Source: Nymphaea colorata
Lineage: Eukaryota > Streptophyta > Magnoliopsida > Nymphaeales > Nymphaeaceae
NCBI RefSeq assembly: GCF_008831285.2
Contig: NC_045146.1
Location: 6,026,972-6,090,971 of the forward strand
Reading direction: 5' to 3'
Length of the DNA stretch: 64,000 nucleotides
Below are positions 1-10,518 of this stretch, in pieces. The translations under genes were made by a program, and so were the position numbers. The stretch's first letter is position 1, and each line of letters begins with the position of its first letter. The notes under the pieces were generated by a model. That model worked only from the letters and a program-made list of their open reading frames with translations. It ran no database searches and was not told where the DNA came from.

Positions 1-376
1 TGCTAACATTTGATTATATAAGATAATAGAACAATGGCACTTAATCAATAACTACCCTTTCATACGTGAAGCAGATGGACCAAGATAAGCCAGCAAAAGG
101 AACGTTAAATGTATGACCTAGAAGCTCAGCTAAAAGGGTGAAATGATTGTATTTCTTCCCATGAAAACAATCTTCAAACAAAGTTACAGAATGAATGGCT
201 CAAAGTTAACTTGCAGTAGCTTCTTACACCAGACCTTTCCTTTTTTAATGCAGATGAAAATTCAGACACTGGATCCAGTGATCTCCTGTCTGGTGACAGC
301 AATGCATAAACACCTGTTGTTAAACTGGTCTCAAGTTAGTAGCTAATGAACCTGTTTAACAAGTATGAAAGTATTA

Positions 377-379
<3 letters not shown>

Positions 380-409
<30 letters not shown>
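380..409. repeat. (GA)n microsatellite
   Basis: About 15 uninterrupted GA units. It produces spurious Ser/Leu-rich minus-strand open frames. Confidence 0.95.
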
Positions 410-411
<2 letters not shown>

Positions 412-681
412 CTAGGATCAGTTCCAATTCTTTGTCTTTTCCTTTGGTCTCTGGCTTTGCCATACCATAGATAATTTCTTGGTAAATTTGACAGAAACAA
501 ATCAACCAAAACAGGTTTATGTTCATCAAGCACAATGATATATCTAAGTTATCAAATTCTTTTTTGCATAACTTGGTCCAACCTACTACTCTAGACATCT
601 GGTCAGGTGGTCCAGTTTAGGGATTTGAGAGATATTCTATTAAGCACAAGTGCTTGTCCAGCATTCTAGTGCATAACCTGA

Positions 682-765
682 TAACAGTGTCATGATGACA
701 ATAACTGACCCAAATGTTGAGATTTTCTGGATTTACATGGAGGTAACAGTGTCATGATGACAATA
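682..765. repeat. 22-bp direct repeat pair with palindromic core
   Basis: The same 22 bases occur at 682-703 and 744-765 (62-bp period). Each contains the perfect palindrome TGTCATGATGACA. The 40-bp spacer is unrelated. The origin is unknown. Confidence 0.8.
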
Positions 766-1470
766 CAACAAACAGATCACATCATACAAAAAGAGCACTA
801 TGATCCTCCAGAACCACAACCACCTCTCCATAAGGAAAGTTATGATTTCTTTCTACATGAAAACACAAAAGAAGAGGGAAACAATTTATACTACTTTTCA
901 TGAACACCAAAATCATGCATCAAGTCTAATCTTTTGAAAATCACCAAGACATCATCCTACTCCAACTAAGAATCTCATCTTTTGTAATGAAAGGGTTCTT
1001 TCTGCTCATGTCCATGACAACATACTGAGACATTTTTAATGCAGTTACCCTCTCTATAGATGTACCCTTTCCTCTTTTCTATATTTTGACATCTCTATGT
1101 TCTTTTCTTAATGAAAGCTTTCGTATATATATTAGCTATGACTTTCTTAATGACATCTCTTTGTTGTGACTAAGTGAGTGCATCTATGGAACCCCTTTCT
1201 GTATTCTATATGTTCAATCAGCAGAATTTATTTGTATATTATAATTTGACTTTGTTAACATATGGCAACTACGTGAAAAGGACATCCATTATGCTAATGT
1301 TAATTAACTAAGAAACAGAAATATATATATATATATATATCCTCACAGTCAGTAGCATTTACTTAAAAAAAACCTGAACATTTGAGAGCTAGAACAACAG
1401 AATTTCGTGGAAATAATCTTGGCTGTTCATGACCGTGAAGAGTATATCTAACCTCATATCCCCGATAATC

Positions 1471-1736
1471 GATATCAAGTCCTCTAGCAACAACGTTAGT
1501 GGTAATTAGTATTGGAGATCTGCCAGTGCGAAACTCATGCAGCACCCACTCTCTCTCACCTTGAGACTTGTTTCCATGAATGGCAGCTGCACGGAAGTTC
1601 TGTCTAATGATACGAACAAGCTGATTGCATAACCTCTTCGTTGTACCGAAGACAATAACCTTGGATCCCTGTTCTTTAGATCAAAGAATCTGCTCCAGTC
1701 GTTGCTGCTTGTCTGGTTGGCAAACTACCTCAACTA
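1471..1736 (-). pseudogene. DEAD-box RNA helicase exon fragment (DRH1/RH14-like), broken
   Basis: Read on the minus strand, this encodes part of the second RecA-like domain of a DEAD-box ATP-dependent RNA helicase. Visible blocks in order are [43 protein letters not shown] and [18 protein letters not shown], the last covering helicase motif V. The wording (KQQRLEQIL, then AAIHG..SQ.ER.WVL) is closest to the plant DRH1/RH14/RH46 group. One in-frame TGA follows LEQIL, where the family has Arg (CGA to TGA is a single transition). Family similarity stops directly after RGLDI; the open frame continues in unrelated sequence to about 1363. A TTTGTAG on the minus strand at the upstream edge could be a 3' splice site. 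The hAT element sits 40 bp upstream in transcript sense. Either a decayed gene or a fragment captured by a transposon; no other helicase exon was found. Confidence 0.8.
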
Positions 1737-1768
1737 ACTACAAATGGTGGGAACATAAGAAGGAACAA

Positions 1769-1776
1769 CCTTAAAG
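1769..1776. repeat. Left 8-bp target site duplication of the hAT element
   Basis: CCTTAAAG lies directly outside the left terminus and matches CCTTAAGG outside the right terminus at 7 of 8 positions. Eight bases is the length produced by hAT transposases. The single mismatch suggests an old insertion. Confidence 0.85.
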
Positions 1777-1785
1777 CAGTGTTGT

Positions 1786-1965
1786 ACGTATTATACGATA
1801 CGAGCCCGTATCGTACGATACGTATCGTACCGTTTTGAAAATACGGTACACTACACCTCCCACATCGTAAATAGGGGGTGTATCGTTCCTGTATCGCATG
1901 TATCATGCGATACATGGCCCATATCGTACGATACGGGATGATACACCCATATCGTACGATACAGG
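1786..1965. promoter_or_regulatory. Left subterminal palindromic repeat array of the hAT element
   Basis: Three perfect copies of the palindrome ATCGTACGAT (near 1810, 1923 and 1951) sit among many degenerate ATACGATACG variants. The right end carries looser versions (5152-5200). Clustered subterminal motifs are known binding sites for hAT transposases such as Ac and Tam3; that role here is inferred. Confidence 0.6.
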
Positions 1966-2315
1966 CTGATTTCGCAGAAACCCGCCTGAGACCTACTGAT
2001 TCGACTTTTTTTTGAAAAATACCCTCCGTTCTTCATTTCTCACGCTTGGATACTGCCATCAAGGAGGGGGATCGTCCATTTTCACCATCAAAAAGTTGAC
2101 TTTCACTGTGAAATCGAAGATTAAAGGGTCGATTTGTGTGTGGGTGGTTGATTTTCGTTTGGAGGAAAGGGGTTTTCTTTATTTCTTCTTCGTAAGGTAT
2201 GAAATCTCATGTTTTTACCATATATTCATAATTTTTTACCGTACAATCATAGATTGAAAGATTTTGAATGTTTTTCATTAAGTTTACCATAGGATTTCGT
2301 TTTTTTTTTGAAGAT

Positions 2316-4835
2316 ATGGATCCTACATGGTAATGGTGCGAAAGGGTGAAGGAGAATAACTGCTTGAAACTCAAATGTAGCTTTTGTGGGAATACATTTT
2401 CAGGAGGGATTAGTAGAATGAAACACCATTTGGCAGGGACCTCCAAAGATGCGTCTCCTTGTGTTGGAGGACCAAACAAACCTTTGCCTCCATTTGTGCA
2501 TCAGCAATGTTTAGACATGCTTCCTACTTTACGTCAAAAGAAGATACAAAAAGAAATTGAAGAGGCAGATGTAGGCCATAATGAGCCTTTGGAAGATGAA
2601 GAAGAAGAGGAAGAAGCTTATGAATGTAATGATGAAGATGATACCAGTCTAGATTTGGAGACCTCAAGAGATAGAGATCGTAGAGAAAAAGGGATCACGT
2701 ATGAAGGAGGTCGATCTGGCATAACGGGAAGGAAGAGAAGAGGCACAACAGATATTAGGGCCAGGCGTGGTATGCGACCACCTAGTGGTAGAGTTCCTAC
2801 TGGTAGGTCTAGTGTTGGTTCTATTAAGAGTTTTTTCCCTTCATATACTAGCCCAGGTGGTCAGCCGCAGATTCATGCTGCTATGACATCTAAAGATATG
2901 CTATATCATGCACAAAAGATGGTAGGGAAATGGCTTTATGATGCATGCATTCTATTTAATGCAGCTAATTTTTTTCAATTCCAAGCCATGGCAGATGCAA
3001 TTGCTTCTATAGGCCCCAGATTCAAAATGCCATCATATCATCAGTTGAAGGGCAAAATTCTTAAGGATACAGTCAAAGAAGTGTCTGAACATAGCGATGA
3101 ATTGAAATTATGTTGGAAGGAAACAGGTTGCTCCATTATGTCAGATGGATGAACTGATACAAGGTCAAGAACACTTGTAAATTTTCTTGTTTATTGCCCT
3201 AAATGTATAATGTTCTTGAAATCTCTTGACTTGTCTGATGTTCCTAAGACTGCTGAGATTTTATTTAATGTTTTTGATAATGTCATACAAGAAGTTAGAC
3301 CTGCAAACATTGTACAGTTTATTACAGATAATGCTGCAAATTATAGAGCTGCAGGAGATTTGTTATTTCAAAAGTATAGAACATTTTTTTGGAGTCCATG
3401 TGTCACTCATTGTGTTAATCTAATGCTTCAAGATCTTAATGAGATGCATGATATGAAATCAGCCATTGACCAATGTCAAGAGGTAACAAAATTTATCTAT
3501 AATCATGCATATGTATTGCGTTTGATGAAAAAGTTTACAAAAGGAGTCGAATTAATACGACCTGCACAAACTAGATTTGCCACAAATGTATTGACTGTGC
3601 AGAGTGTGGTGAAATAAAGAACTCCTTTGAGGCAGATGTTCGCTAGCAAAAAATGGGCTGCATATCCACATGCTCATAAAAGAAATGCTTCTTTAGTTGT
3701 AGATATTGTATTCAATAACGAATTTTGAGAATCATGTGTGAAGCTATTGAAGGTTTGTGTTCCATTAGTTAAAGTTCTCAGGTTAGCTAACAACGAGGAT
3801 AGACCTTCCATAAGGTACTTAAATGAGGCTATGGATAAAGCAAAAGAGGCAATTTGAGACAACTCGAAAGGAAAGAAAAAGTTATATATGCCCATATGGA
3901 AGATTATGCATAAAAGGTGGACTGGACAACTTCATCAACCTCTTCATGCAACAGCTTACTATCTAAATCCTACAATAGATTTTCTCCTACATTTAAGAAG
4001 GACAAAGAAGTCTTAGGTGGTTTGTTGGATTGTATTAACGTGTTAGTGGCAGATTCTAGAGAACAAGATGCTGTGCACAATGAGTTGGATCTATATGATA
4101 CTTGTTTTTGGAACATGGGACAACCTATCGCCATTCGAGCCAGGACAACCATGCATCCAGGTAAATACATAGAAATTTTTAATTTACTGTGCATTTGTTA
4201 CATTTGATTCTTTTAAAACTTTCACATTGATTTGTTATATTTTTGTTTAGATTTGTGGTGGAATAGGTATGAGTTTGATTGTCCAAACCTAGCACGTTTT
4301 GCAATCAAATCCTCGGCCAGACATGTAGTGCTAGTGGATGCGAAAGGAACTGGAGTGTGTTCCAACATATCCATAGCAAAAAAAGGAATAGCCTCGAACA
4401 TAAAAGGTTGAATGACCTTGTCTTTGTTCGATATAATATGAGGTTGAAACAAAGGTAATATAGACATGTAGTTTAATGTTTACATTTTTTGTACAATATA
4501 TTTATATGAAATTATATATTAACAAGTTTTCTCTTATTTAACGTAGACAATTAGAAAAATCATTAGCAAGGAAGCACACATCTCAGTTCGATCCTATCAA
4601 CTTGGAAAATTTTGACGATCTAGAGCCATGGATTGAGGAAGAACCAGCTACAATATTTGGTGATGAAAATCTTGAATGCTTCAACTTTGAAGCTGAAGCA
4701 ACAAAAGACTTTGTTGATGAAGGAGAGTCTGCTACTGACACTGCTGGTGCTGAATATGTTGGTGAGGATCTTTCAATTCTTGATGATGAAAATGAAGAAG
4801 AAGATGAAGACGAAGATGATGAAGATTATGAATGA
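2316..4835 (+). pseudogene. hAT transposase (BED zinc finger, DUF659, C-terminal dimerisation domain), multiply broken
   Basis: Cut-and-paste transposase remnant. An ATG at 2316 opens MDPTW, then TAA at 2331 breaks the frame. A BED-type finger follows (CSFC with paired His in MKHHLAG, about 2370-2440), then an acidic linker, then DUF659 with PSYHQLKGKIL and SDG before a TGA at 3153 in place of the expected Trp. Further stops lie at about 3615, 3727 and 3855. The catalytic region continues (ITDNAANYRAAG; WSPCVTHCVNLML), with frameshifts near 3980 and 4306. The dimerisation block CSASGCERNWSVFQHIHSKK lies at about 4320-4380. Two GT-AG introns appear retained (about 4161-4250 and 4456-4546), so this is a genomic rather than retro copy. 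The last part (4602-4835) is a very acidic tail ending EDEDDEDYE. Domain order and length fit a full plant hAT transposase. It cannot make a working protein. Confidence 0.92.
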
Positions 4836-5243
4836 TGAATGATGAATGAGAGTCAAGTCAAGAGTGCTTTCATTTTATATGTATCAAACGACTTAAGAGT
4901 TATGAATACATGGTTGTTGAACACTTGAATATTTTATCACTTTATGGCTTATGTTTTATTGAATGATATTGTTATGAATTTTGATGTCTATGAATGATGA
5001 ACGCGTAAGTTTATAGCAATAATAAGTCTGTCATTATCTCAAACATGTTTTCTATGAAGAATTTATTATTTTTAATTTTTTCAGATTTATTTATGAATTT
5101 TCCGATTCTTTTTAATTTTTTCTGATTTGTTAATAATTTTTTAAAAAATTTACGATACGGTTACAATACGTTACGATATTTTACGATACAACGTATGTTA
5201 AAGCCCGACCGATACAGCTTACGATACACGTTTTACAACATTG

Positions 5244-5251
5244 CCTTAAGG
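5244..5251. repeat. Right 8-bp target site duplication of the hAT element
   Basis: CCTTAAGG, 7 of 8 identical to the left copy at 1769-1776. Confidence 0.85.
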
Positions 5252-5339
5252 TGTCGAAAAGGAAGAAAAGCTACTTGCTACTATGAAAATCAAATGAAAA
5301 CCTCAGTAGTTATGATGTAGATTTACATGAAACTGACAT

Positions 5340-5494
5340 TTATGCTCTGCAGTTATTTTCCAAGCCTCGACAATGCTCAAGACAAGCAGCATAACGAGAG
5401 GAAACCGCAAATGTTTCAGTACATTCTTCATATTTAGTTGTGGCAGTGTAAGTGCTCAAGTGAATTGCAGCAGAGGTCTCTGCTGTCAAGTAAG
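5340..5494 (-). CDS. Candidate terminal exon, unknown host gene
   Basis: On the minus strand a pyrimidine-rich tract ending in TTCCAG (a good 3' splice signal) is followed by about 50 open codons ending in TAA. The peptide includes TYTATTKYEECTETFAVSS and CLEHCRGLENNCRA. It has no ATG of its own, so it would have to be a 3' exon. I do not recognise the family. Codon use is ordinary and there is no TE similarity. An open frame of this length can arise by chance, and no joining exon is proven. It could also be a remnant of the same locus as the helicase fragment. Confidence 0.22.
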
Positions 5495-5921
5495 CTGGAA
5501 CAGAACAGAAAGCACGCTGCTACTAAACAAGCTAGAGAAGGGTTCTGGTATTTGTATACACATATTCTTCATATTATATATATGTAGTCTACCATCTAAC
5601 TCAAGATGTAAAGTTGGTTATAGATATAGACATATAGTGTTTAGTACGAGGTCTAAGCAAGCCTGAGAATTGTCCATATAAAGTTAGTATGAATATTAGA
5701 ATAATCACCCCGAAAAAATGAAAGTGGAAACATCCTGAACACTATATCAATCAGTTGTGTATCATGACCTTTTCTTTTTGCCAGATGAGTCTTACATCTG
5801 GATTGGATGCTATTGCAGACCACCCATGGTCAGCCTCTTAAACAAAAGAAGTGATTTTCTTCTTAACTGCTGACTGTAAAGTAAAAACAGAAAAAGACAC
5901 TTTGGAGCAGAACAAGATAAC

Positions 5922-6022
5922 GATCAGACGTAGTAGACAGGGCTGCACCAGACCAGAAAAATAGAGATCAAAAGAATGATCAGACCTAGTAGACAGGTCT
6001 GCGTTACTCCAGAAAAACAGAT
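5922..6022. repeat. 56-bp imperfect tandem duplication
   Basis: GATCAGACGTAGTAGACAGG at 5922 recurs as a close copy at 5978 (56-bp period). Both copies end in CCAGAAAAA followed by a purine-rich run. Non-coding. Confidence 0.7.
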
Positions 6023-6589
6023 TCACGTCAGGTATGCATATATCTGAGATTCTGAATATAAAATGATGAATATGAATTTGTACTATATTAAAACACCAAT
6101 GTTAATCTGACATATAACAAAGAAAAAGGAAGACATCACGAATTTTGGGAATACTATATGGCAGAGAAAAAATCCAACAGAGACAAGGGAAAATAAGACA
6201 CAGCAAGAAATACTAGATGACAGCAGGAGTTGATTTCGGAAGCTTTATGAACACTGGACAAATCAGGAATGGGAGAGAGGCAATCAATCAGAGGAAACAG
6301 CAAGCGCAGAAGCAACCTATTGCTAGATAAAAACAGACGCACATAAAGAGGGAAAAAGGGACCATAGAATCACCCACCTGGAGCTTCCCTGTGCTGAAGA
6401 AGATGATCGAAGGTTCACTACTTTGCCTCTTCATAAGATTCGACTCCTCTGCTTCAAGCTCTGGGGGCGATCAATTAGAATAAATAGCAGCGGAGAAGCC
6501 AGCAGCGTGAGAAGAAAGGATCATGGCAGGAGAAGAACAAGCAACTATAAGAACATGGAAAGTTTAATCTATACATTTCGCGGGTATTT

Positions 6590-6760
6590 TCCCCCAACGC
6601 AGATGAAAACTGCATCTGAAAAGTCGGTACACAGCTTGGGGTTTTTCCTAACGCAGGAGTCAGCTTGGAAACTGCGTTTGAAAAGTGGGTACAGCTCTGG
6701 GTTTTCCCTAACACATGAGTGAACTGCGTTTGAATGATGGATATCCCAGACAAAGCAGAA
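6590..6760. repeat. Tandem repeats of about 60 bp with a GCGTTTGAA core
   Basis: Three diverged units follow the pattern AACGCAG, spacer, AACTGCGTTTGAA, spacer, GGGTTTTYCCYAA. Within each unit the CGCAG and CTGCG words form a small inverted repeat. No coding frame crosses the array that resembles a protein family. The origin is unknown. Confidence 0.65.
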
Positions 6761-7255
6761 AATGCGTTTGTAATGCCCCAAACGCTAATAGCTTCTCCAA
6801 CGCAGGCATGCTCTTGCATTAGGGAAGGCTATAAATCGAAACAATTCTCTAATGCATAATGATCTTCTGTTGATAAAAGATGTGTTCTCTATGCACATTG
6901 AATGTGCGTTGAAGAAAAGCTGTTTAGTAACAGAACCACAGGTTTTATTGGAGAAAGTTCAAAACCATAGCAACGCAGGCTATTTGTGTGTTGGTACATA
7001 TCATAATTCTTGTAGTGCCATCCATTATCTCTTTCCACAGAGAATTAAGTTAGACTGTGGTGGAACATGACGAGATCCTTCTCTAGATGGACCCCTTGCA
7101 GCCTAGACGCGAAACTAATGAGACAAAATCGAACAACCTCTGTGCAACAAAACTTTTCTTTCCTAGTAGCTAAAAGGTTTTAGATAGGGGTATTTGATTT
7201 TAGGGAACTCCAGATTTGATAACTATGAATTTGAAATTTTCATTATTCGCTAAAT

Positions 7256-7464
7256 TCATGGATTTTTGTAAAGAGGAGACGTTGAACATGAATGTGATGT
7301 CCTAACATTTTTCATCTTGAATATGCCAATTAACCTCCTTAACACCTTCTCCAGCACACTGGATTCAGGGAACAGTCTTCTTTTTGATAATTCAAAAGCC
7401 AATGAAATGTAATGACTACCCTGACGTCCCTGTCCATAAGCCCTCTTTCGAACCTGCTGGTCAC
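7256..7464 (-). CDS. Candidate terminal exon, unknown host gene
   Basis: Minus-strand open frame of about 70 codons without an ATG. It is preceded by a credible 3' splice signal (TTGTTTCAATAG at 7465-7476) and ends in TGA at 7256-7258. Parts of the peptide read KRAYGQGRQGSHYISLAFEL, SKRRLFPESSVLEKVLRRL and SPLYKNP. It is charged, with a likely amphipathic helix (LEKVLRRLIGIFKM), and unlike any TE protein in the window. A decayed second copy of its first codons and splice site lies at 8247-8318, so the exon seems to belong to a duplicated unit. I do not recognise the family. It may be a real 3' exon, a pseudogene exon, or chance. Confidence 0.3.
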
Positions 7465-7526
7465 CTATTGAAACAATTTGAATACAGGTTTAGTTTTGAC
7501 ATATACACACACATACAACATACTCC
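7436..7526. repeat. Copy 1 of a dispersed direct repeat covering an exon/intron edge
   Basis: This segment reads CATAAGCC, then codons of the candidate exon, its splice site, then an ATATACACACACA tract. The same two blocks occur at 8219-8318, but with the ATATACACACA block before, not after, the CATAAGCC block. Confidence 0.65.
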
Positions 7527-9720
7527 ACTTCTATGATTTGGGATCATTTTTTATTATCAGATTCCATCTAACGCAATCCCCAATGTATTCAATCTAGCCA
7601 AATCGCTGGTTTCTGCATCTGTTTGTTACCAGAAACCAATCAGTTTACATCAATAACAAAAAAAGGACATAATCCGTTATGCTTGGAGTAATTGGCGATA
7701 GACTAATTTGGTGCAAAGAAAACACATGGAGTATATTAAATATCCTGTATACTTGCTTTTCCTATTAGTAGAAAAAAAGATTGAAGGAAAGGCAAAAAGG
7801 AGTCTTATATTGACAATTTTGTAACATTATTACATATAACCTTCTATACTCATAAGATTCATAAAATATGTAAATTAAGTAAATATGAGGGCTACATGCA
7901 TTGACAATGAGTTATCAGATCAATTGGAATGGTTATTTGAAAATCCAGGTTCCAAGTTATTTTTCTCAAAAGATAGATAAGTAGTGGTTTGCTATGGCCA
8001 TTAACAAGTTACTTAAACTCGTGATGTTGTTAGCACTCAACGAAGTTTATTAGATGGATAACAATGAGTGCATAATGCGACCTTATATTTACTTTGTCTA
8101 TGCAACTTATAAACCATATATTTAAGAATAATAAATCTTGGCTACTACTGATTTTGACAACTTCAACTACCTATCTTCTAGATCATTATTAATATACATG
8201 TTTATTATTTAATTTTGAAATATATACACACACCTACAACATACTTCATAAGCCATCTTTTGAACCTACTCATCACCTGCTGCTGAAACAATTTTAAAAC
8301 ACCAATGTAAGTTTTGATCAAAATTTGAATGAAGTACGAATGTTACTGATGAAATTAAATCAACATGAAATTACTTTTTCTGTTAAGTCATTCAATTTTA
8401 TAGAAACTGCAATACTTGCATCACTTTCTCAGCAGTTTATATGAAATCATGAGGTGAAAAGATCTCATAAACCCTGTAGGGTCTCCTTATCGATTTTTTT
8501 CCCTGATGAGAGATGACGGGTGCACAAAAGAAGGGAGATCATATCATCCAAGTGGCACCACTTTGATTAAAGCGAACATGAAAAAAATGAAGTATTGCTC
8601 CATTAAAGTGAGATCATAATCTGCCAACTGGCCTCCCTAATGAGATCTAGAGTTGAGATGGATCTGCAATATCATTAGTTGTTTCTCTATTAATTGCCTT
8701 GGAATTGATTAATTGAGGCCAAGAACGAGTTCCTCCTACGAGATCCCCTGAAGAATGTGATTTGTGAAATAATATTTTTACTTACTTGTTACAGTTGTAG
8801 TTAAATGGAAAAGGGGGCATTGATAATGAAAACTCTTCTTATATTTGCAGCATTTAAGGATTTTTTTTTTATGGTTCCCAATGATTGATTAGTTGGTTGA
8901 GCTTCCTTCTTTCTGACTTGTTCCACTTCTCAATCTATTCTTGTAATTCTAGTTTTTTAGAGACCATGCAGGTTAAAAATTTAGTCTAATGACAAAGTCC
9001 GCCTTGTTATGTTATTACTGTTGAAATTTTGTTTCAACAAAGAGTCTCTTACTCTAATTTTTTTCTCATCATTTTTTAATCTCTTGTGTTAGTAAAGACA
9101 AATTAATTCCAAAGTTTGATTCATGGTGCTGATTGCTACTACCTGCTAGCTAGTGGTGCTTCTATTAATGTACACATGCTTTTACAACCATTGTTCACAT
9201 GAATTGTTGTAAAATAATGTTGCATGCCTATCTATATCATTGAATTGTATAATACTATGGCCAGTTTCAAAATGCTTTTCAACAAGGTAACATAATTAGT
9301 ATTGTATACATGTTTACCATAGTTCATAATCTAGGTGCAGAGGCTTGACTATGTTTCTTTAAAAGAAAGAAAACACAGGAACATGAGACTAATATCACTA
9401 TGTTGTTGATTTGGATGGGTTTTGTAACTATGTTTCATAACAAGTTTCTGGTTTTTCTTCAACTTTTGGAATCTGATTTGCTATCTATTTAGCCATGTGC
9501 ACCCCACTTGGCCTTCATGTCAAGTGTTAATAAGCTTGAGGGGTGCATAGATTCACAAAGCTAATTGGTCACTTGCTAGAACCAAACCATGCATTTCTTG
9601 AATAAAAAAACATTTTACATTTGATCTCTTCGGCTGGAATCTAATGGTCTCCCCTTCTAGCATGTATTTTCCCCTTAATTCTATATAAACATGCTTACAT
9701 ACAATATTTTTGTCATGAAG

Positions 9721-9721
<1 letters not shown>
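7527..9721. other. AT-rich stretch, no gene seen
   Basis: Apart from the repeat at 8219-8318 I recognise no coding sequence, TE terminus or RNA gene on either strand. Base composition and poly-T tracts look intronic or intergenic. Confidence 0.5.
8219..8318. repeat. Copy 2 of the dispersed direct repeat; decayed exon copy
   Basis: It repeats the ATATACACACA block and the exon-edge block seen at 7436-7526. On the minus strand a TTGTTTCAGCAG splice-like signal is followed by codons matching the start of the 7256-7464 exon, but with an in-frame TAG after three codons. This supports a local duplication followed by decay. Confidence 0.6.
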
Positions 9722-9757
<36 letters not shown>

Positions 9758-9769
9758 CATATATATATG
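9722..9769. repeat. (CA)n-(TA)n compound microsatellite
   Basis: About 15 CA units (9722-9751) run into an interrupted TA tract up to 9769. Confidence 0.95.
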
Positions 9770-9799
9770 GAAAATTATATGGTGCCTCTGGCCTTTCAA

Positions 9800-10008
9800 A
9801 GTCCCTGACTATCTAATTAGCGCTGTTCAATCCAACATGATTGATGGTTAAGAGAAAAACAAAGAGGAAAAAAGGTGATGAGTATTTTTGTTATCTAATA
9901 TTAGTCCACACCTATTTCTCCTTGTTTTTCTCTCAACCATTCATTTACTTCAGATGAATGACCCTGGTTTGATGGCTGGATGATTCTGAATAGACAAAGT
10001 CATTATTC
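9800..10008. mobile_element. Foldback/MITE-like hairpin
   Basis: A long imperfect inverted repeat. The core arms at 9846-9877 and 9907-9938 share AGAGAAAAACAA in opposite orientation and are separated by a 29-bp loop. Weaker complementarity seems to continue outward to about 9805 and 10000 (a TCTAATTAG block against a TCTATTCAG block). It lies between two CA-rich microsatellites. It has no coding capacity. Size and structure fit a MITE or foldback element; the superfamily is not clear and no target duplication was resolved. Confidence 0.5.
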
Positions 10009-10029
10009 ACACACACACACACACACACA
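10009..10029. repeat. (CA)n microsatellite
   Basis: About 10 CA units immediately right of the foldback element. Confidence 0.95.
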
Positions 10030-10518
10030 TATTATCTAATTTGAAAGCCGAGCATGGTAGCTATCTCAAATCATTAAAATTGTTTGGGTGAATCATTAAG
10101 TCTTAGTTGAATGATGAAGAAAGGGAGATGAGACAAGTCTTAGTTGAAGAAGAAAAGAAGAGATAAAAAGAATAAAAAATGGTACAACCAAGGGAGACAG
10201 CTTGGTTCATGTATATATTATTTTGTGATTCAATGCTCATGGCTTTTTAACCACTCCTATGTTATTTGAATTTTTTTGGTTGATAGTTGAGGTGCTTATC
10301 TTCATTTTACGAGTTTGACAACATGCCATTTGAATAATTGTAGTCATAGTTTTTGAAGGAGGTACTTGAGACTAAGGTATATATTTTTTATAAATATTAT
10401 GATCAAAGGTGGATATACCAAAATAGGTAATCTTTTTCATTCAATCAATTTATGTTTCCATTAGATTATATGGTGGTGAGTTTAATCAACTTACTTGTAT
10501 GAATGGTTTCATTTTAAT

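Larger units (their letters stand above)
1..1362. other. AT-rich non-coding stretch
   Basis: No gene is recognisable on either strand. The stretch holds a GA microsatellite (380-409), two copies of a 22-bp direct repeat (682-703 and 744-765) and an AT microsatellite (1321-1340). The open frames here are short, partly run through the microsatellite and match no family I recognise. If the helicase fragment just to the right belonged to a real minus-strand gene, its downstream exons should lie here, but I see no sequence for the remaining helicase motifs or for the Gly/Arg-rich tail of that family. Confidence 0.6.
1777..5243 (+). mobile_element. Complete hAT superfamily DNA transposon, inactive
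   Basis: A 3,467-bp element bounded by short imperfect inverted ends: CAGTGTTGTA at 1777-1786 and the complement of CAATGTTGTA at 5234-5243. It is flanked by 8-bp target duplications. It encodes a full-length but broken hAT transposase. Both ends are filled with variants of a TATCGTACGATA-type motif (1786-1965; 5150-5235), the usual kind of subterminal transposase-binding array. The insertion lies just upstream, in transcript sense, of the helicase fragment. Confidence 0.9.
5252..7255. other. Non-TE stretch with possible host exon remnants
   Basis: No TE terminus or TE domain is recognisable. On the minus strand there are short open stretches next to splice-like signals: 5340-5494 (listed separately), about 5750-5830 (frame reading SAIASNPDVRLIWQKEK) and about 6367-6465 (frame reading LMKRQSSEPSIIFFSTGKLQ before a GTGGGT donor-like site). 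I do not recognise these peptides and cannot join them into a gene. The stretch also holds two tandem duplications (5922-6022 and 6590-6760). Confidence 0.35.

Noticed and set aside
336-598. Two minus-strand frames of 65 and 74 codons
   Set aside because: They pass through the GA microsatellite and show no helicase or other family similarity.
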